Source: Hyphomicrobiales bacterium
GTDB lineage: Bacteria; Pseudomonadota; Alphaproteobacteria; Rhizobiales; Rhizobiaceae
Assembly (NCBI GenBank): GCA_900472395.1
Contig: UCHV01000005.1
Location: forward strand, 127,349-191,348
Length of the DNA stretch: 64,000 bases
Direction of reading: 5' to 3'
Under the pieces are notes generated by a model. It did not search any database and had not been told where the DNA came from. It saw only the letters and a program-made list of their open reading frames with translations. The position numbers and the translations under genes are program-made. Below are positions 44,364 to 53,071 of the stretch, piece after piece. The stretch's first letter is position 1; every line of letters begins with the position of its first letter.

Positions 44364-45695
44364 CTAATCTCTAACCTCAAAAAAGTTGAAGAAGTCCCGC
44401 TCGATGGCTTCTAGGACCTTAGACACTCCCCGACCGGAGCGGTCGAATGTCCTCGCAAAATCGGCTTTGTCCGTCTCGATTATACTCTCACCGGTCAGAG
44501 CAAATCTCCAGATTCCGGAAAGTAGATATGCATCATGATTGTAGGACTGAGAATGCCGCTCTAACATAGATGTAGTGATACCAAAGAAAGCGTCAATTTC
44601 CTTCATGGTCAACGTCCGGCGAAAAGCGCGGCGGAAATAATCGGGCTGCAAGACTTGCCAAAGAACCAATGCAATAATTACGGTCTGGAACCCAAAGGGA
44701 AATTCCCCAAGTTCTTTACTTCGGGGGAGTACAACTAAGCGTGTCAATATTTTTTCGATATCACGAAGAGTAATCTCGTTATGGGCTATCGCCAGTTCTA
44801 GTTGATCGAGTGCGATGTTTCCCGCCCTTGCATCTATACCCATTTCATCGGCGGCTGTGCGAAAATATTTCAATTGGGCCCGCAGAACTACGCCGTCGCC
44901 GACATACTTCGGCAGCTGTATCGACAGAGAAACGAACCTCTTGATATAGTCTGTAGCGTTGATACCCGCGCCGTATCGGACGCGGACGATATGCTCAAGA
45001 GCATCCATGTTCACGCCAAGGACGAAGTGGACACGCTCCACGGCAAAAAAGTGTTTGATGACTTCCAATGTCGCAAGCGCATAATCCGGCCTACAGCGGT
45101 CAAGCTCATCCACAACGATGATCAGGACCGACCCGTCTTTTGTAATTTCGGCCAAGGCATTTTGAAACTGCTGCATCGCGGCGCGGCGCCCGTCTTCTCT
45201 GCGCCAAAATGCTTCTACGGCCTCTTCCGCCTCCTTACCCCCCGCCTCGATGGCAGCGTCAATGATGGGACCAGTTAGCTCGGTGGCTCCAGCTGTAGCT
45301 AACGCCGCCCCTACCCGAAAAAGCGGCCGAGCTACCTTAACGACAACTTTTTTGGCCTTCTTCCAACTAACTCGCTGCTTGGCGCTCGGCAGCCTTTCAC
45401 CTATCGAACCTGTTAGGCCGATCAATGGATCTTCAATGAAGTCATTGGCGAAAGCGTCAAAATACACAGTGGTTGCCCGGCCATCATTTTCGACAGCGTG
45501 CGCTCCGACCCATCGTTTCAGAAAATGAGTCTTGCCGCTTCCCCAAGCTCCGTCGACCGCCAAGACAACAGGGTCATCGACTTTTTCAAGGAGATCTGAC
45601 AAGCGCTTTCCAATGCCCTTACGCTCTAACAGATCTCTGTCGCCGAAACCCTCCTCATAAAGCTTAACATCAACCTGCGGCGGGAAGAGCTTCAT
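44364..45695 (-). CDS. KAP-family P-loop NTPase
   Basis: A 443-residue protein of the KAP STAND-like NTPases. Walker A GAWGSGKT is at 49-56 and Walker B VDELDRCRPDY near 195-205, the KAP hallmark. Between them is a hydrophobic insertion (about 115-150, RPLFRVGAALATAGATEL), where KAP proteins often place membrane helices. A helical C-terminal part follows. ATG 45695 has GAGGGGT seven bases upstream; the frame is open 13 codons further. KAP NTPases include the phage-exclusion protein PifA. Here it is coupled to an HNH nuclease gene. Confidence 0.85.
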   Translation of the reverse strand: MKLFPPQVDVKLYEEGFGDRDLLERKGIGKRLSDLLEKVDDPVVLAVDGAWGSGKTHFLKRWVGAHAVENDGRATTVYFDAFANDFIEDPLIGLTGSIGERLPSAKQRVSWKKAKKVVVKVARPLFRVGAALATAGATELTGPIIDAAIEAGGKEAEEAVEAFWRREDGRRAAMQQFQNALAEITKDGSVLIIVVDELDRCRPDYALATLEVIKHFFAVERVHFVLGVNMDALEHIVRVRYGAGINATDYIKRFVSLSIQLPKYVGDGVVLRAQLKYFRTAADEMGIDARAGNIALDQLELAIAHNEITLRDIEKILTRLVVLPRSKELGEFPFGFQTVIIALVLWQVLQPDYFRRAFRRTLTMKEIDAFFGITTSMLERHSQSYNHDAYLLSGIWRFALTGESIIETDKADFARTFDRSGRGVSKVLEAIERDFFNFFEVRD

Positions 45696-45962
45696 ACGGA
45701 TACCCCTCATGGATCCAAATATTTTTACTGACACGCGGACTTAAACGTAGTGCTTCATATGCAAATGAGCCGAAATTTTCGTCCATGCGCACGTGCAAAG
45801 TTACCAACCAGAAAGCGAAAAACCTGTCATAGCGGTTTTGCGCCGTCCCGCTTGCCCATCAGTAACTTCCATAGGCATTGCTGACATATACCTGCGTACA
45901 ATTCCATCACCGGTTGGCTTCGGTAAATTTTCGTCACAAAGCAATCTGACGGAGCATCTACC

Positions 45963-46307
45963 ATGACGCAGCTTTCTGAAAGTTCAGCCCCCGCCCTCTC
46001 GCCTACAATCATCACGGACCATGAGGAGGCCATCGTCCGCCTCATGACTAATTACGAACGACATTCGGCACTCCAACTGATGTGCGCACGGCTTACCTTG
46101 TTGGCTGATGAAGCTCGATGCCAGCTCAAATATGGTCTTGAGGCCATTTTGCTTACCACGGCGGCGGAGGTCATGATTTTCTCAATAGAGATATCGGCTG
46201 CACCGTATGCCCCAGTTTTTATCCATAGGCTTGAACAAGCTATTGAGCGGGTCCAACTCGGTTTCGACGACACCGGTTCACTTGTTAGACAAGCGGCTAT
46301 GCACTGA
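45963..46307 (+). CDS. hypothetical protein
   Basis: A 114-residue, mostly helical protein: DHEEAIVRLMTNYERHSALQ, LTTAAEVMIFSIEISAAPYAP and HRLEQAIERVQLGFDD. GGAG lies 12 bases before the ATG. No family recognised. It is divergent from the KAP-HNH unit. Confidence 0.5.
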   Translation: MTQLSESSAPALSPTIITDHEEAIVRLMTNYERHSALQLMCARLTLLADEARCQLKYGLEAILLTTAAEVMIFSIEISAAPYAPVFIHRLEQAIERVQLGFDDTGSLVRQAAMH

Positions 46308-46726
46308 GCGGGTATCATCTGGCTGAGATCCTCGTATGGGTTGACCATACCCCCGTATAGCTGCGGGCCCGACGACAATTTCGTAATCTTTCGAAATAGC
46401 TGATCCTTCCCGTTCCGAGTTGGACCGGCTTTTGAACATATCCTATCGTGGAGCATGACAATGAGAGCATTGATCATTTCTGCGGCCCTATCCGTTCCGG
46501 TACCTTTAAATTCCTGGTTGCTTATGATGTCCTCAGTCGGTTGCAATAGTTGGACATCCCGCGAGTTCGCAAAAAGATCATTGATTCTAGCGCGTTGCCC
46601 TGACTCCTGCGGTTGCAGTGGAAAATTGAATCAAGCCATTGAAAAAGAGTCTCTTTTCGAATCGGAACAACTGCCGCGTGATTCGGTTGAATCGCCAAAG
46701 TTGCATCAGTTGCGTAGGAGAGTTCG
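46308..46726. other. gap upstream of the Ku genes
   Basis: About 420 bp. Open frames here are shadows with poor codon use. The region presumably carries the Ku promoter. No hairpin with U tract is seen. Confidence 0.4.
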
Positions 46727-47632
46727 ATGGCAGGCCAGCGTGCACAGTGGAAGGGCTTCTTGAAGTTCGGCGAGGTTTCGGCAGGTGTCGCTTTGTACAC
46801 GGCCGCGTCGACATCGGATCGCATCGCGTTCAACACGATCAACAAGGCGACTGGTAACCGGGTCAACCGTGTGTTCATCGACAGCGAGACCGAAAAGCCG
46901 GTCGAAAAAGATCAGCAGACCAAAGGCTTCGAGATCGAGAACGGCCAGTACATCATCATTGACCCTGATGAAGTGGCGGCGACGATCCCGGAAAGCAACA
47001 AGACCCTCGAGATCGAAGCGTTTATTCCCTGCACCGATGTCGACGACGTCTATTTCGATAAGCCCTACTATCTGACTCCGGACAAGATGGGATCGGATGC
47101 CTTCGCTGCTCTCCGCGACGGGATGCGCAAGTCGAAAGTTGCCGCCATTGCAAGAACGGTTCTGTTCCGCCGCATGCGGACAGTTCTGATCCGGCCACAC
47201 GGCAAGGGCCTGATCGCCACCACCCTGAACTACGACTACGAGGTCCGCTCGTCGAAGAAGGCCTTTGAAGAAATGCCCAAGATCAAGATCGAGGGCGAGA
47301 TGCTCGATCTAGCAAAACATATCATCAGCACCAAAAAGGGCGATTTCGACCCGGCAACCTTTGACGATCGCTACGAAGCGGCGCTCGAGGAACTCGTAAA
47401 GGCGAAGATCGAAGGCAAGTCGGTGCCGAAGCGGAAGAAAGTCGAGGTCTCCAAACCGAACGATCTGCTCGCCGCTCTTCGGGAGAGCGCCGGAATGACA
47501 AAGGAAAAGGACGACAAGCCGAAACGCACCGCAGCCAATGCCAACGCTGGCAAAGGCAGGCAGCGCGCCGCGAGCGGGGCGGCATCGAAGTCCGCCGCTT
47601 CTAAAGCTGCCCCGCAGCGCAAATCAGCCTGA
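46727..47632 (+). CDS. ku: Ku protein (non-homologous end joining), copy 1
   Basis: A 301-residue bacterial Ku, a DNA double-strand-end-binding ring protein. Seen: the start QRAQWKGFLKFGEVSAGVAL, NTINKATGNRVNRVF, the DPDEVAATIPESNKTLEIE segment, and YFDKPYYLTPDK near residue 105. The C-terminal tail is basic and Ala/Lys-rich, as in Ku proteins that contact DNA and LigD. TAGGAGAG precedes the ATG. A second Ku gene follows after 11 bp. Two different Ku chains may form a heterodimer, as known for some rhizobia. Confidence 0.95.
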   Translation: MAGQRAQWKGFLKFGEVSAGVALYTAASTSDRIAFNTINKATGNRVNRVFIDSETEKPVEKDQQTKGFEIENGQYIIIDPDEVAATIPESNKTLEIEAFIPCTDVDDVYFDKPYYLTPDKMGSDAFAALRDGMRKSKVAAIARTVLFRRMRTVLIRPHGKGLIATTLNYDYEVRSSKKAFEEMPKIKIEGEMLDLAKHIISTKKGDFDPATFDDRYEAALEELVKAKIEGKSVPKRKKVEVSKPNDLLAALRESAGMTKEKDDKPKRTAANANAGKGRQRAASGAASKSAASKAAPQRKSA

Positions 47633-47643
47633 GGAGAGTAACG

Positions 47644-48453
47644 ATGGCGCTTCGTCCATATTGGAAAGGCTACCTCAAGCTGTCGCTGGTCACCTGCCCG
47701 GTCAACATGACCCCGGCGACCTCGGAATCCGAGAAGGTTCGCTTCCACACCCTAAACAAGGAGACAGGCAACCGGGTTGTTTCCCAGTACGTCGACTCCG
47801 TGACGCGGAAACCTGTCCGCGACGAGAACGAGGCGAAGGGATATGCCCGCGGCGAGAACGACTATGTCATCCTGACCGACGACGATCTCGACAACGTGGC
47901 GCTCGACACGGTGAAGACGATCGATATCGAGAAGTTCGCCCCCGCTGATAGCATCGAGTGGGTCTACCTGGAAAAGCCGCACTACCTGATGCCCGACGAT
48001 GCCGTCGGCAACGAGGCTTTCGCCGTCATTCGCGACGCGATGAAGGCGGACAAGGTGGTTGGGATATCGAAGCTGGTCATCGGCCGCCGCGAGAAGGCGG
48101 TAGTTCTCGAGCCGCGCGATGACGGCATTGTCCTATGGGCGTTGCGGTTCGGAGATGAAGTCCGCCCGGAGGAAAACTACTTCGAGGATATCGATGACGA
48201 GGCAGATCCGGATCTGATCCCGCTGGTTCAAAAGCTGATCAAGCAGAAAACGAAGCGGTGGTCGACGGAAATGGTCAGCGACCCGATCCAGGAAAGCCTG
48301 CTGGCGCTGATCGATGAGAAGAAGAAGGCGCTCAAGCCGCGGAAAAAGTCCGGGAAGTCGAAAGATGCGACCCCTCCGGCATCGAATGTCGTGAACATCA
48401 TGGATGCTCTCCGCAAGTCGGTTGCTGATGAACTCAAGAGGAAGGCTGGCTGA
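47644..48453 (+). CDS. ku: Ku protein (non-homologous end joining), copy 2
   Basis: A 269-residue Ku paralog: ALRPYWKGYLKLSLVTCPVN, FHTLNKETGNRVVSQYVD, DDLDNVALDTVKTIDIEKF, EKPHYLMPDD. It is clearly different from copy 1, and the tail is shorter. It is downstream of copy 1 in one operon, and a small gene starts directly after its stop. LigD is not within the window. Confidence 0.95.
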   Translation: MALRPYWKGYLKLSLVTCPVNMTPATSESEKVRFHTLNKETGNRVVSQYVDSVTRKPVRDENEAKGYARGENDYVILTDDDLDNVALDTVKTIDIEKFAPADSIEWVYLEKPHYLMPDDAVGNEAFAVIRDAMKADKVVGISKLVIGRREKAVVLEPRDDGIVLWALRFGDEVRPEENYFEDIDDEADPDLIPLVQKLIKQKTKRWSTEMVSDPIQESLLALIDEKKKALKPRKKSGKSKDATPPASNVVNIMDALRKSVADELKRKAG

Positions 48454-48454
48454 G

Positions 48455-48787
48455 ATGATCGACGAAACCGAAATCGTCCTCTGCGAACCCGCACCCTTCC
48501 TTTATCACGAGAACGGCCAGATTGCAGTGACCGATGGATCGTCGGTCTGGCTAGTGATTGTGACCTGCGAAGCGATGAAGGCCACCACTCATCCGCCGGA
48601 GAAGTCGCTTCGCCGCCTCTTATTCTTTGCGGAGTACTACCGAGATCTGGCAGCGGCCGCGATCCGAAATGGCGAAGACATCGATGGCAAGGTCTGGGTG
48701 ACGGAGGCCACTGTTCTCTCGTGCCCTCCTGCCCAAGCGTTTCGACAATCTGACCATGTGGCGGCCCATACCCAACCCAATTCGTGA
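48455..48787 (+). CDS. hypothetical protein linked to ku
   Basis: A 110-residue protein, MIDETEIVLCEPAPFLYHEN, then TDGSSVWLVIVTCEAMKATT and the helix SLRRLLFFAEYYRDLAAAAI. The ATG overlaps the reading space of the Ku stop (TGAGATG), so it is probably translated with ku. The frame is open upstream within ku. No family recognised; co-transcription with ku hints at a DNA-repair link. Confidence 0.6.
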   Translation: MIDETEIVLCEPAPFLYHENGQIAVTDGSSVWLVIVTCEAMKATTHPPEKSLRRLLFFAEYYRDLAAAAIRNGEDIDGKVWVTEATVLSCPPAQAFRQSDHVAAHTQPNS

Positions 48788-49068
48788 CCACCACGGATTC
48801 CGGATAGCAGTATGCAGTCCAATGGGAGATCAGCGTCATCACGCCACCGGGCGGCGAGAGGGTGGGGTCGAGTGCTAAAGTACCAACCGCATCCCTCGTT
48901 GAGGGCGCCGAAATCTACCTGAGGCGTGAGAAGACTGACAACGTGTCTCAGGGACAGACCGCCTGAGCGCCACGCGACCCTTTCGAAATACGAGCAAAAG
49001 TCTCGGTTTTTCCGGAACGAAACTCCGAGACTAGAGTTCGCTTGTCGGGTGGCCTACCGGGCGGACGA

Positions 49069-49464
49069 ATGAATCAGCGAATATTAATCGTCGAGGACCA
49101 GTTCCTCATTGCGATCGACATCGAGGATGCGGTCTTGGGGCTTGGCCACCATGTGGAAGGGATTGCCGCATCGCGCGCCGACGCGCTCAAGCACGGCGAC
49201 ATGGTGGACATCGCGCTCGTAGATGTGAACCTGCTAGATGGCCCGACAGGCCCGGAGATAGGCCGCGCGCTGGTTCAGAAGGGTTGCACAGTCATCTTCA
49301 TGACCGCAAACCCGGAAACAGTTGCGGGAGGCATAGAGGGGGCCGTTGGCGTGATAACGAAACCTGTCCGAGACCTCGACCTTGTCAGCGTAATTCAGTA
49401 CGCAAGCTCCCTGCGGAGCGGGGACCACCTACCCCCTCCCGCAAGCTTACAGCTCTTTGCCTAA
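49069..49464 (+). CDS. single-domain response regulator
   Basis: A 131-residue receiver domain. Seen: ILIVEDQFLIAIDIED with the acidic pair, the phospho-acceptor Asp in VDIALVDVNLLDGP near residue 53, FMTANPET with Thr, and GVITKPVRDLD with the conserved Lys. There is no output domain, so it works by protein contact, typically downstream of a histidine kinase. It converges with the frameshifted kinase gene, overlapping it by four bases. ATG 49069 is preferred over the GTG-type start at 49042. Confidence 0.88.
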   Translation: MNQRILIVEDQFLIAIDIEDAVLGLGHHVEGIAASRADALKHGDMVDIALVDVNLLDGPTGPEIGRALVQKGCTVIFMTANPETVAGGIEGAVGVITKPVRDLDLVSVIQYASSLRSGDHLPPPASLQLFA

Positions 49465-51184
49465 CCCGCTTTCAGCGGCATCGTGAAAGTGAAACGGGTT
49501 TCGTCCTTGTCCGAACGCACCCCCAGTCTGCCACCGTGCGCGCTTGCGATTTGCGAGGCAATGTAGAGCCCAAGTCCGAGCCCCTGCACTCCAGGTTTCG
49601 CCTCACCACGACGGAACGGCTGGAAGAGGTTCGCGAGACGCTCCGGTGGGATCGGCTCGCCACCGTTGCTCACACTTATCTCAAGCACCCCGTCCCTTGC
49701 ATGGCCTGCGATCCTGATCTCGATCTCAGGATCGCCATGCGTCACCGAGTTGGACAGCAGGTTCGAGATCATTTGGGCAATCCGGAGATGATCAAGCGTG
49801 ACTGTCGTTGGCAGCTCGAAGGACGATGACAACCGTCGTTCCGGATGCGCGACCCTCAGCTCTTCGACCACATGCATGAGGGTCTGGACGAGATCACCGT
49901 CCGCATGCTCCAGTACAATGCCGCCACCCATTCGCGCCCGTGCAAGATCCATAACGTTCTCAACCAGCCCGGACATTCTTGAGATGCTCGACTTCATCAG
50001 CTTGAGCACCAGCGGACTTCTGTCCGTCCATCCCTCCTTGAGCAGGCGGCTGGTGCCAGCATCAATCGCCGCAATTGGATTTCGTAGATCGTGGCCGAGA
50101 ACCGCAATGAACTGCTCACGTAGTTCGGCCATCTTCCGCTCCTGATCGAGCGTCTCCCGCGTTTTTACCAGGCGTGCCTCGGAATCGAGGTGATGGGCAA
50201 TCAGCTCGGCGAACAGCTTGAAGGCTCCGAGCACTTCCGGATTCTTCACCTTGGCTGGGTTTGGATCGATCGCACAGAGCGTCCCCCAGAAAGCACCATT
50301 CGACAGGATGATGGGTTCGGAAATGTAGCTTCGCAGGCCGTAGATCCGGGGGGTGGATGGTCGCAATATAGCGGATCCGCCGCAGCGTCGTCGAAAACGA
50401 TGGTCTGCCGATGCCCGCGGATCTCATTGCAGAGGGTGCTTTCAAGAGGCAACTCGTCGCCGGGCTTGAGACCGAAGCGGACCGGATCAAGAACCTGGCA
50501 GGCAACCCACTTTGTGTCGGTCACGCGTGCGACTGCGGCAAACCCCATGCCTGTCATTCGCAAGGCGACGTCAAGAATTGTCGGAACGGCCGCTATCGCT
50601 GCGACACGAGCGATGTCCGCGGTGAACTCGGATGATGCTGCCTCATTGTTCGGATCAAGACCCCTTAGATCCTCGCGAGCAGAGAGTGTGGCGATCACCT
50701 CAATGTTCTTGAAAGCGGTTGCGGCAGCCTCTGCTAGAGCCTCAAGTGTCTCCACTTCCCAAGTCGCAGGCGTATATGGCTGAGACCAGTATGCGCCGAT
50801 CGCGGCGATCGGATCCTCGACGTTTACTGGAGCCATCGCCATCGCGCGGACAAAAGTAGTCGCGTAGAGATCTCTCGGAACGCGTTCGTCCATAGAGACA
50901 TCAGGGATCACCGCGGTTTCCCCAGATATCATCGCCCAGCCGCTAACGCAGGCGGACACGGGAAATCGGTGCCCTTTCCACAGAGGCCCGATGGCATCCT
51001 CCTCCACGTAGTGACACATGTCACCTTCGCGAAGAACAATCGAAACGCCTTCGCATCCGATCAGTGCGCGTACCGTACGACGAATGGTGGCAACGACCTC
51101 ATCGCGGCTCTGTGCACGAGAAACGGTGGCAAGCGCCTTCGTCAGTGTGGCAAGGGGTGTAGATGGTCTGGTCCGCAGATCCAT
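49461..51184 (-). pseudogene. GAF-GAF sensor histidine kinase, frameshifted
   Basis: Two frames make up one kinase of about 574 residues. The upstream frame (51184 to about 50350) gives two GAF domains: DEVVATIRRTVRALIGCEGV and the second around TKWVACQVLDPVRFGLKPGD, to DPLYCDHP. The downstream frame (about 50350 to 49461) continues TPRIYGLRSYISEPIILSNG, then HisKA with FIAVLGHDLRNPIAAI and HATPase with ISNLLSNSVTHGDPE and GLGLGLYIASQ. The switch lies at a run of six C (minus strand) near 50350. Either it is a pseudogene, or the base is a sequencing slip. Confidence 0.85.
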
Positions 51185-51544
51185 GGATCATCGATCCTCT
51201 CCGGCGAATGCCGTTTCGAAATTGGCACTTTCGCACACTTCGGAGGCATTTCAAAACAATGTTCCATGACGCGACCTAGTTGGCTGGGTCATCGTAAGAA
51301 CTGCGAGCCGCGGCGGACAGGTAAAGGTGCTCGCCTGGCATTTCGTTGCCCGCAGCGAGAAATCGGGAAAACCGCCGCGTTCACCGTCTCCGTCATGCCC
51401 GATTGGCACGCCACGACCTCGGTTATCCAACACGCTATGTGGATATCGGTTCCAGTCCGCGCTTATCAGAAAGTGTTTCGCGCGGCGCTGCTTGTAAATG
51501 TCGTAAAGTGATCTCGAAGGTGGCCCGGTCCCAGATAATCAGTG
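51185..51544. other. gap upstream of the kinase gene
   Basis: About 360 bp. Open frames are shadows. No clear promoter or terminator could be picked with confidence. Confidence 0.35.
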
Positions 51545-51739
51545 TTACCGGAACCACTTCTCAGCGGCGGCAAGCAACTTTCGCTCGTCGTCGATGCCAT
51601 CCTGAAAGAGGCGGATAAGGAGCATGGCCAATTCGTCCGGATGTGTGTCGTGCTCCGGGATCACTTGCGCGAACACTCTCTCGAGCTTCGCCAAGTCATC
51701 CGGCCGGAGTGCAACATCTGCTGGTAATCTTCCGCGCAT
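51545..51739 (-). CDS. small hypothetical protein
   Basis: A 64-residue helical protein, MRGRLPADVALRPDDLAKLE, then DTHPDELAMLLIRLFQDGI and AAAEKWFR. The ATG at 51739 lies inside a longer open frame. It resembles small proteins common near mobile genes in rhizobia. Function unknown. Confidence 0.55.
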   Translation of the reverse strand: MRGRLPADVALRPDDLAKLERVFAQVIPEHDTHPDELAMLLIRLFQDGIDDERKLLAAAEKWFR

Positions 51740-51805
51740 GCTGCAAGCTACGGCTCGTCGTTGCGCATTGCAATTGTTCAATCACGAAGAACGGACAGAT
51801 CGCAG

Positions 51806-51907
51806 ATGAATTCGACGTTTAGGGTGCAGGGAATCGACCACATTGTCGTGAACGTGGCGGATGTCGAGCGATCAGGCAGTGGGGATGGGAGGACCAAGAA
51901 GATCTGA
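51806..51907 (+). pseudogene. remnant of a VOC/glyoxalase-fold protein
   Basis: A 33-codon frame starting MNSTFRVQGIDHIVVNVADV matches the first strand of VOC-family proteins (I-D-H-x-V-x-x-V-x-D). It stops after about 10 more codons. Downstream, a different frame reads WGWEDQEDLTESRNG, which may be more of the same gene. It is a deletion remnant. Confidence 0.55.
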
Positions 51908-51947
51908 CCGAAAGCCGGAACGGCTCAAATGCGCCAGTAGTGGTCAT

Positions 51948-51983
51948 AAGACCTCGCTAACGTTATGTTTCCAGCGAGGTCTT
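51948..51983. terminator. 11-bp perfect hairpin at the nitroreductase remnant
   Basis: AAGACCTCGCT and AGCGAGGTCTT flank a 14-nt loop between the VOC remnant and the convergent nitroreductase remnant. Likely a bidirectional terminator. Confidence 0.6.
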
Positions 51984-51999
51984 TGAGCCAAACGATTAT

Positions 52000-52533
52000 C
52001 TAAAAGAGCTTGGACCCTCTGCCCACGACGGAGGAGCGGAGGTTTTCACGTCCATCCATGTAAAGCATGTCGTTCGCGGCAAGGCCTACCGCCTCGGCAA
52101 AGGTCTTTTCCTTCATGCCGAGGTCTTCGCGGAAATGCTTGAACGGCTCCTCGTAGGCCGTAATTCTGGCTGCCCGATCCGCTTCATAACGGTTTCGATG
52201 CAGGACAACGTCCTGGGATGGACGCGGCCGCAGTCGCCCCTGCGCCTCCGGTGCCGGATAGCCAACTACCATGCCGAACGTGACGGAAGCGTAGTTAGGC
52301 AGTACCAGCAGATCGGCGACTTCCTTCGACTTGTTGCGCATCCCGCCGATGTAGACGGTGCCCAACCCAAGCGACTCCGCCGCGAGGGCCGCATTCTGCG
52401 CTGCAAGTGCCGTGTCTATGGTTGCCATCACGAAGGCGTCGAGATGATCGTGAACAAGGTCGTCGTATACGTTCATCGGCATCTCGCACAGGGTGGGCCA
52501 AAGCAGGATGTCGAGCATTCGACGTGGCGCCAC
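52000..52533 (-). pseudogene. N-terminally truncated nitroreductase
   Basis: The 177-codon frame carries the C-terminal two thirds of an NfsA/Frp-type flavin nitroreductase: VMATIDTALAAQNAALAAES, LGLGTVYIGGMRNK, LVLPNYASVTFGMVVGYPAP. The N-terminal FMN-binding arm (normally with a S-x-R-x-F motif) is missing. The first 20 codons do not look native. Activity is unlikely. Confidence 0.7.
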
Positions 52534-52573
52534 TCACTGATGAACTGGGGCCATGACCCCATGAAAGACTGAA

Positions 52574-52999
52574 ATGACATGGACCATGCTCTCACCTGCA
52601 CCAGACCTGGAGAGGCTGTTTCCCTGGGCGGAGACCATCAGGGATCCCGAATTCGTTTTCGGCAAATGGGCGGGTGGGGAGCAGCGAAGCGGCGTTACGC
52701 AACTCCTCTACTACGCATTCTCAGACGATGCTCTGAGGTTCCTCGACGACGTGTCTGCCGGAAACTGGGTGCGACCGGAGATTAGCTGGTCTGGAGAGCC
52801 GGAGCGAGAACAGTTTTTCCGCATGCGAGATGACCCAGCAGCGATAGAATTCGCATCGGTAGAGGAAATTGCGCTGCTGCTGACCACGCTGGTGCGCGGA
52901 GACCGCTTCAATGAGGGAATGCTGGCCAAGGCTTTCGAGGATCGCATGATCGAACGAATCCTTGCCCGCGTGCAGTCGTTAGCGACAAACCCGCAGTGA
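52574..52999 (+). CDS. DUF6508 family protein
   Basis: A 141-residue helical protein, LFPWAETIRDPEFVFGKWAG, YAFSDDALRFLDDVSAGNWV and the helix VEEIALLLTTLVRGDRFNEG. The pattern fits DUF6508, unknown function. It is on the strand opposite the nitroreductase remnant and the HARP-motif gene. Starts at 52574 or 52586. Confidence 0.7.
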   Translation: MTWTMLSPAPDLERLFPWAETIRDPEFVFGKWAGGEQRSGVTQLLYYAFSDDALRFLDDVSAGNWVRPEISWSGEPEREQFFRMRDDPAAIEFASVEEIALLLTTLVRGDRFNEGMLAKAFEDRMIERILARVQSLATNPQ

Positions 53000-53071
53000 A
53001 GCATTTGTCCATCCGCATGGAGTGCGCTTTACGAACCTTTACGCCATTCGCTTCCTGAAACACGTCGGCGC

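Noticed and set aside
46052-46546. 164-codon minus-strand ORF
   Set aside because: It overlaps a better plus-strand candidate and has odd codon use.
48788-49068. Short open frame between the Ku-linked gene and the response regulator
   Set aside because: A frame ending at a TGA near 48966 can be read, but it has no start or ribosome site that supports it.
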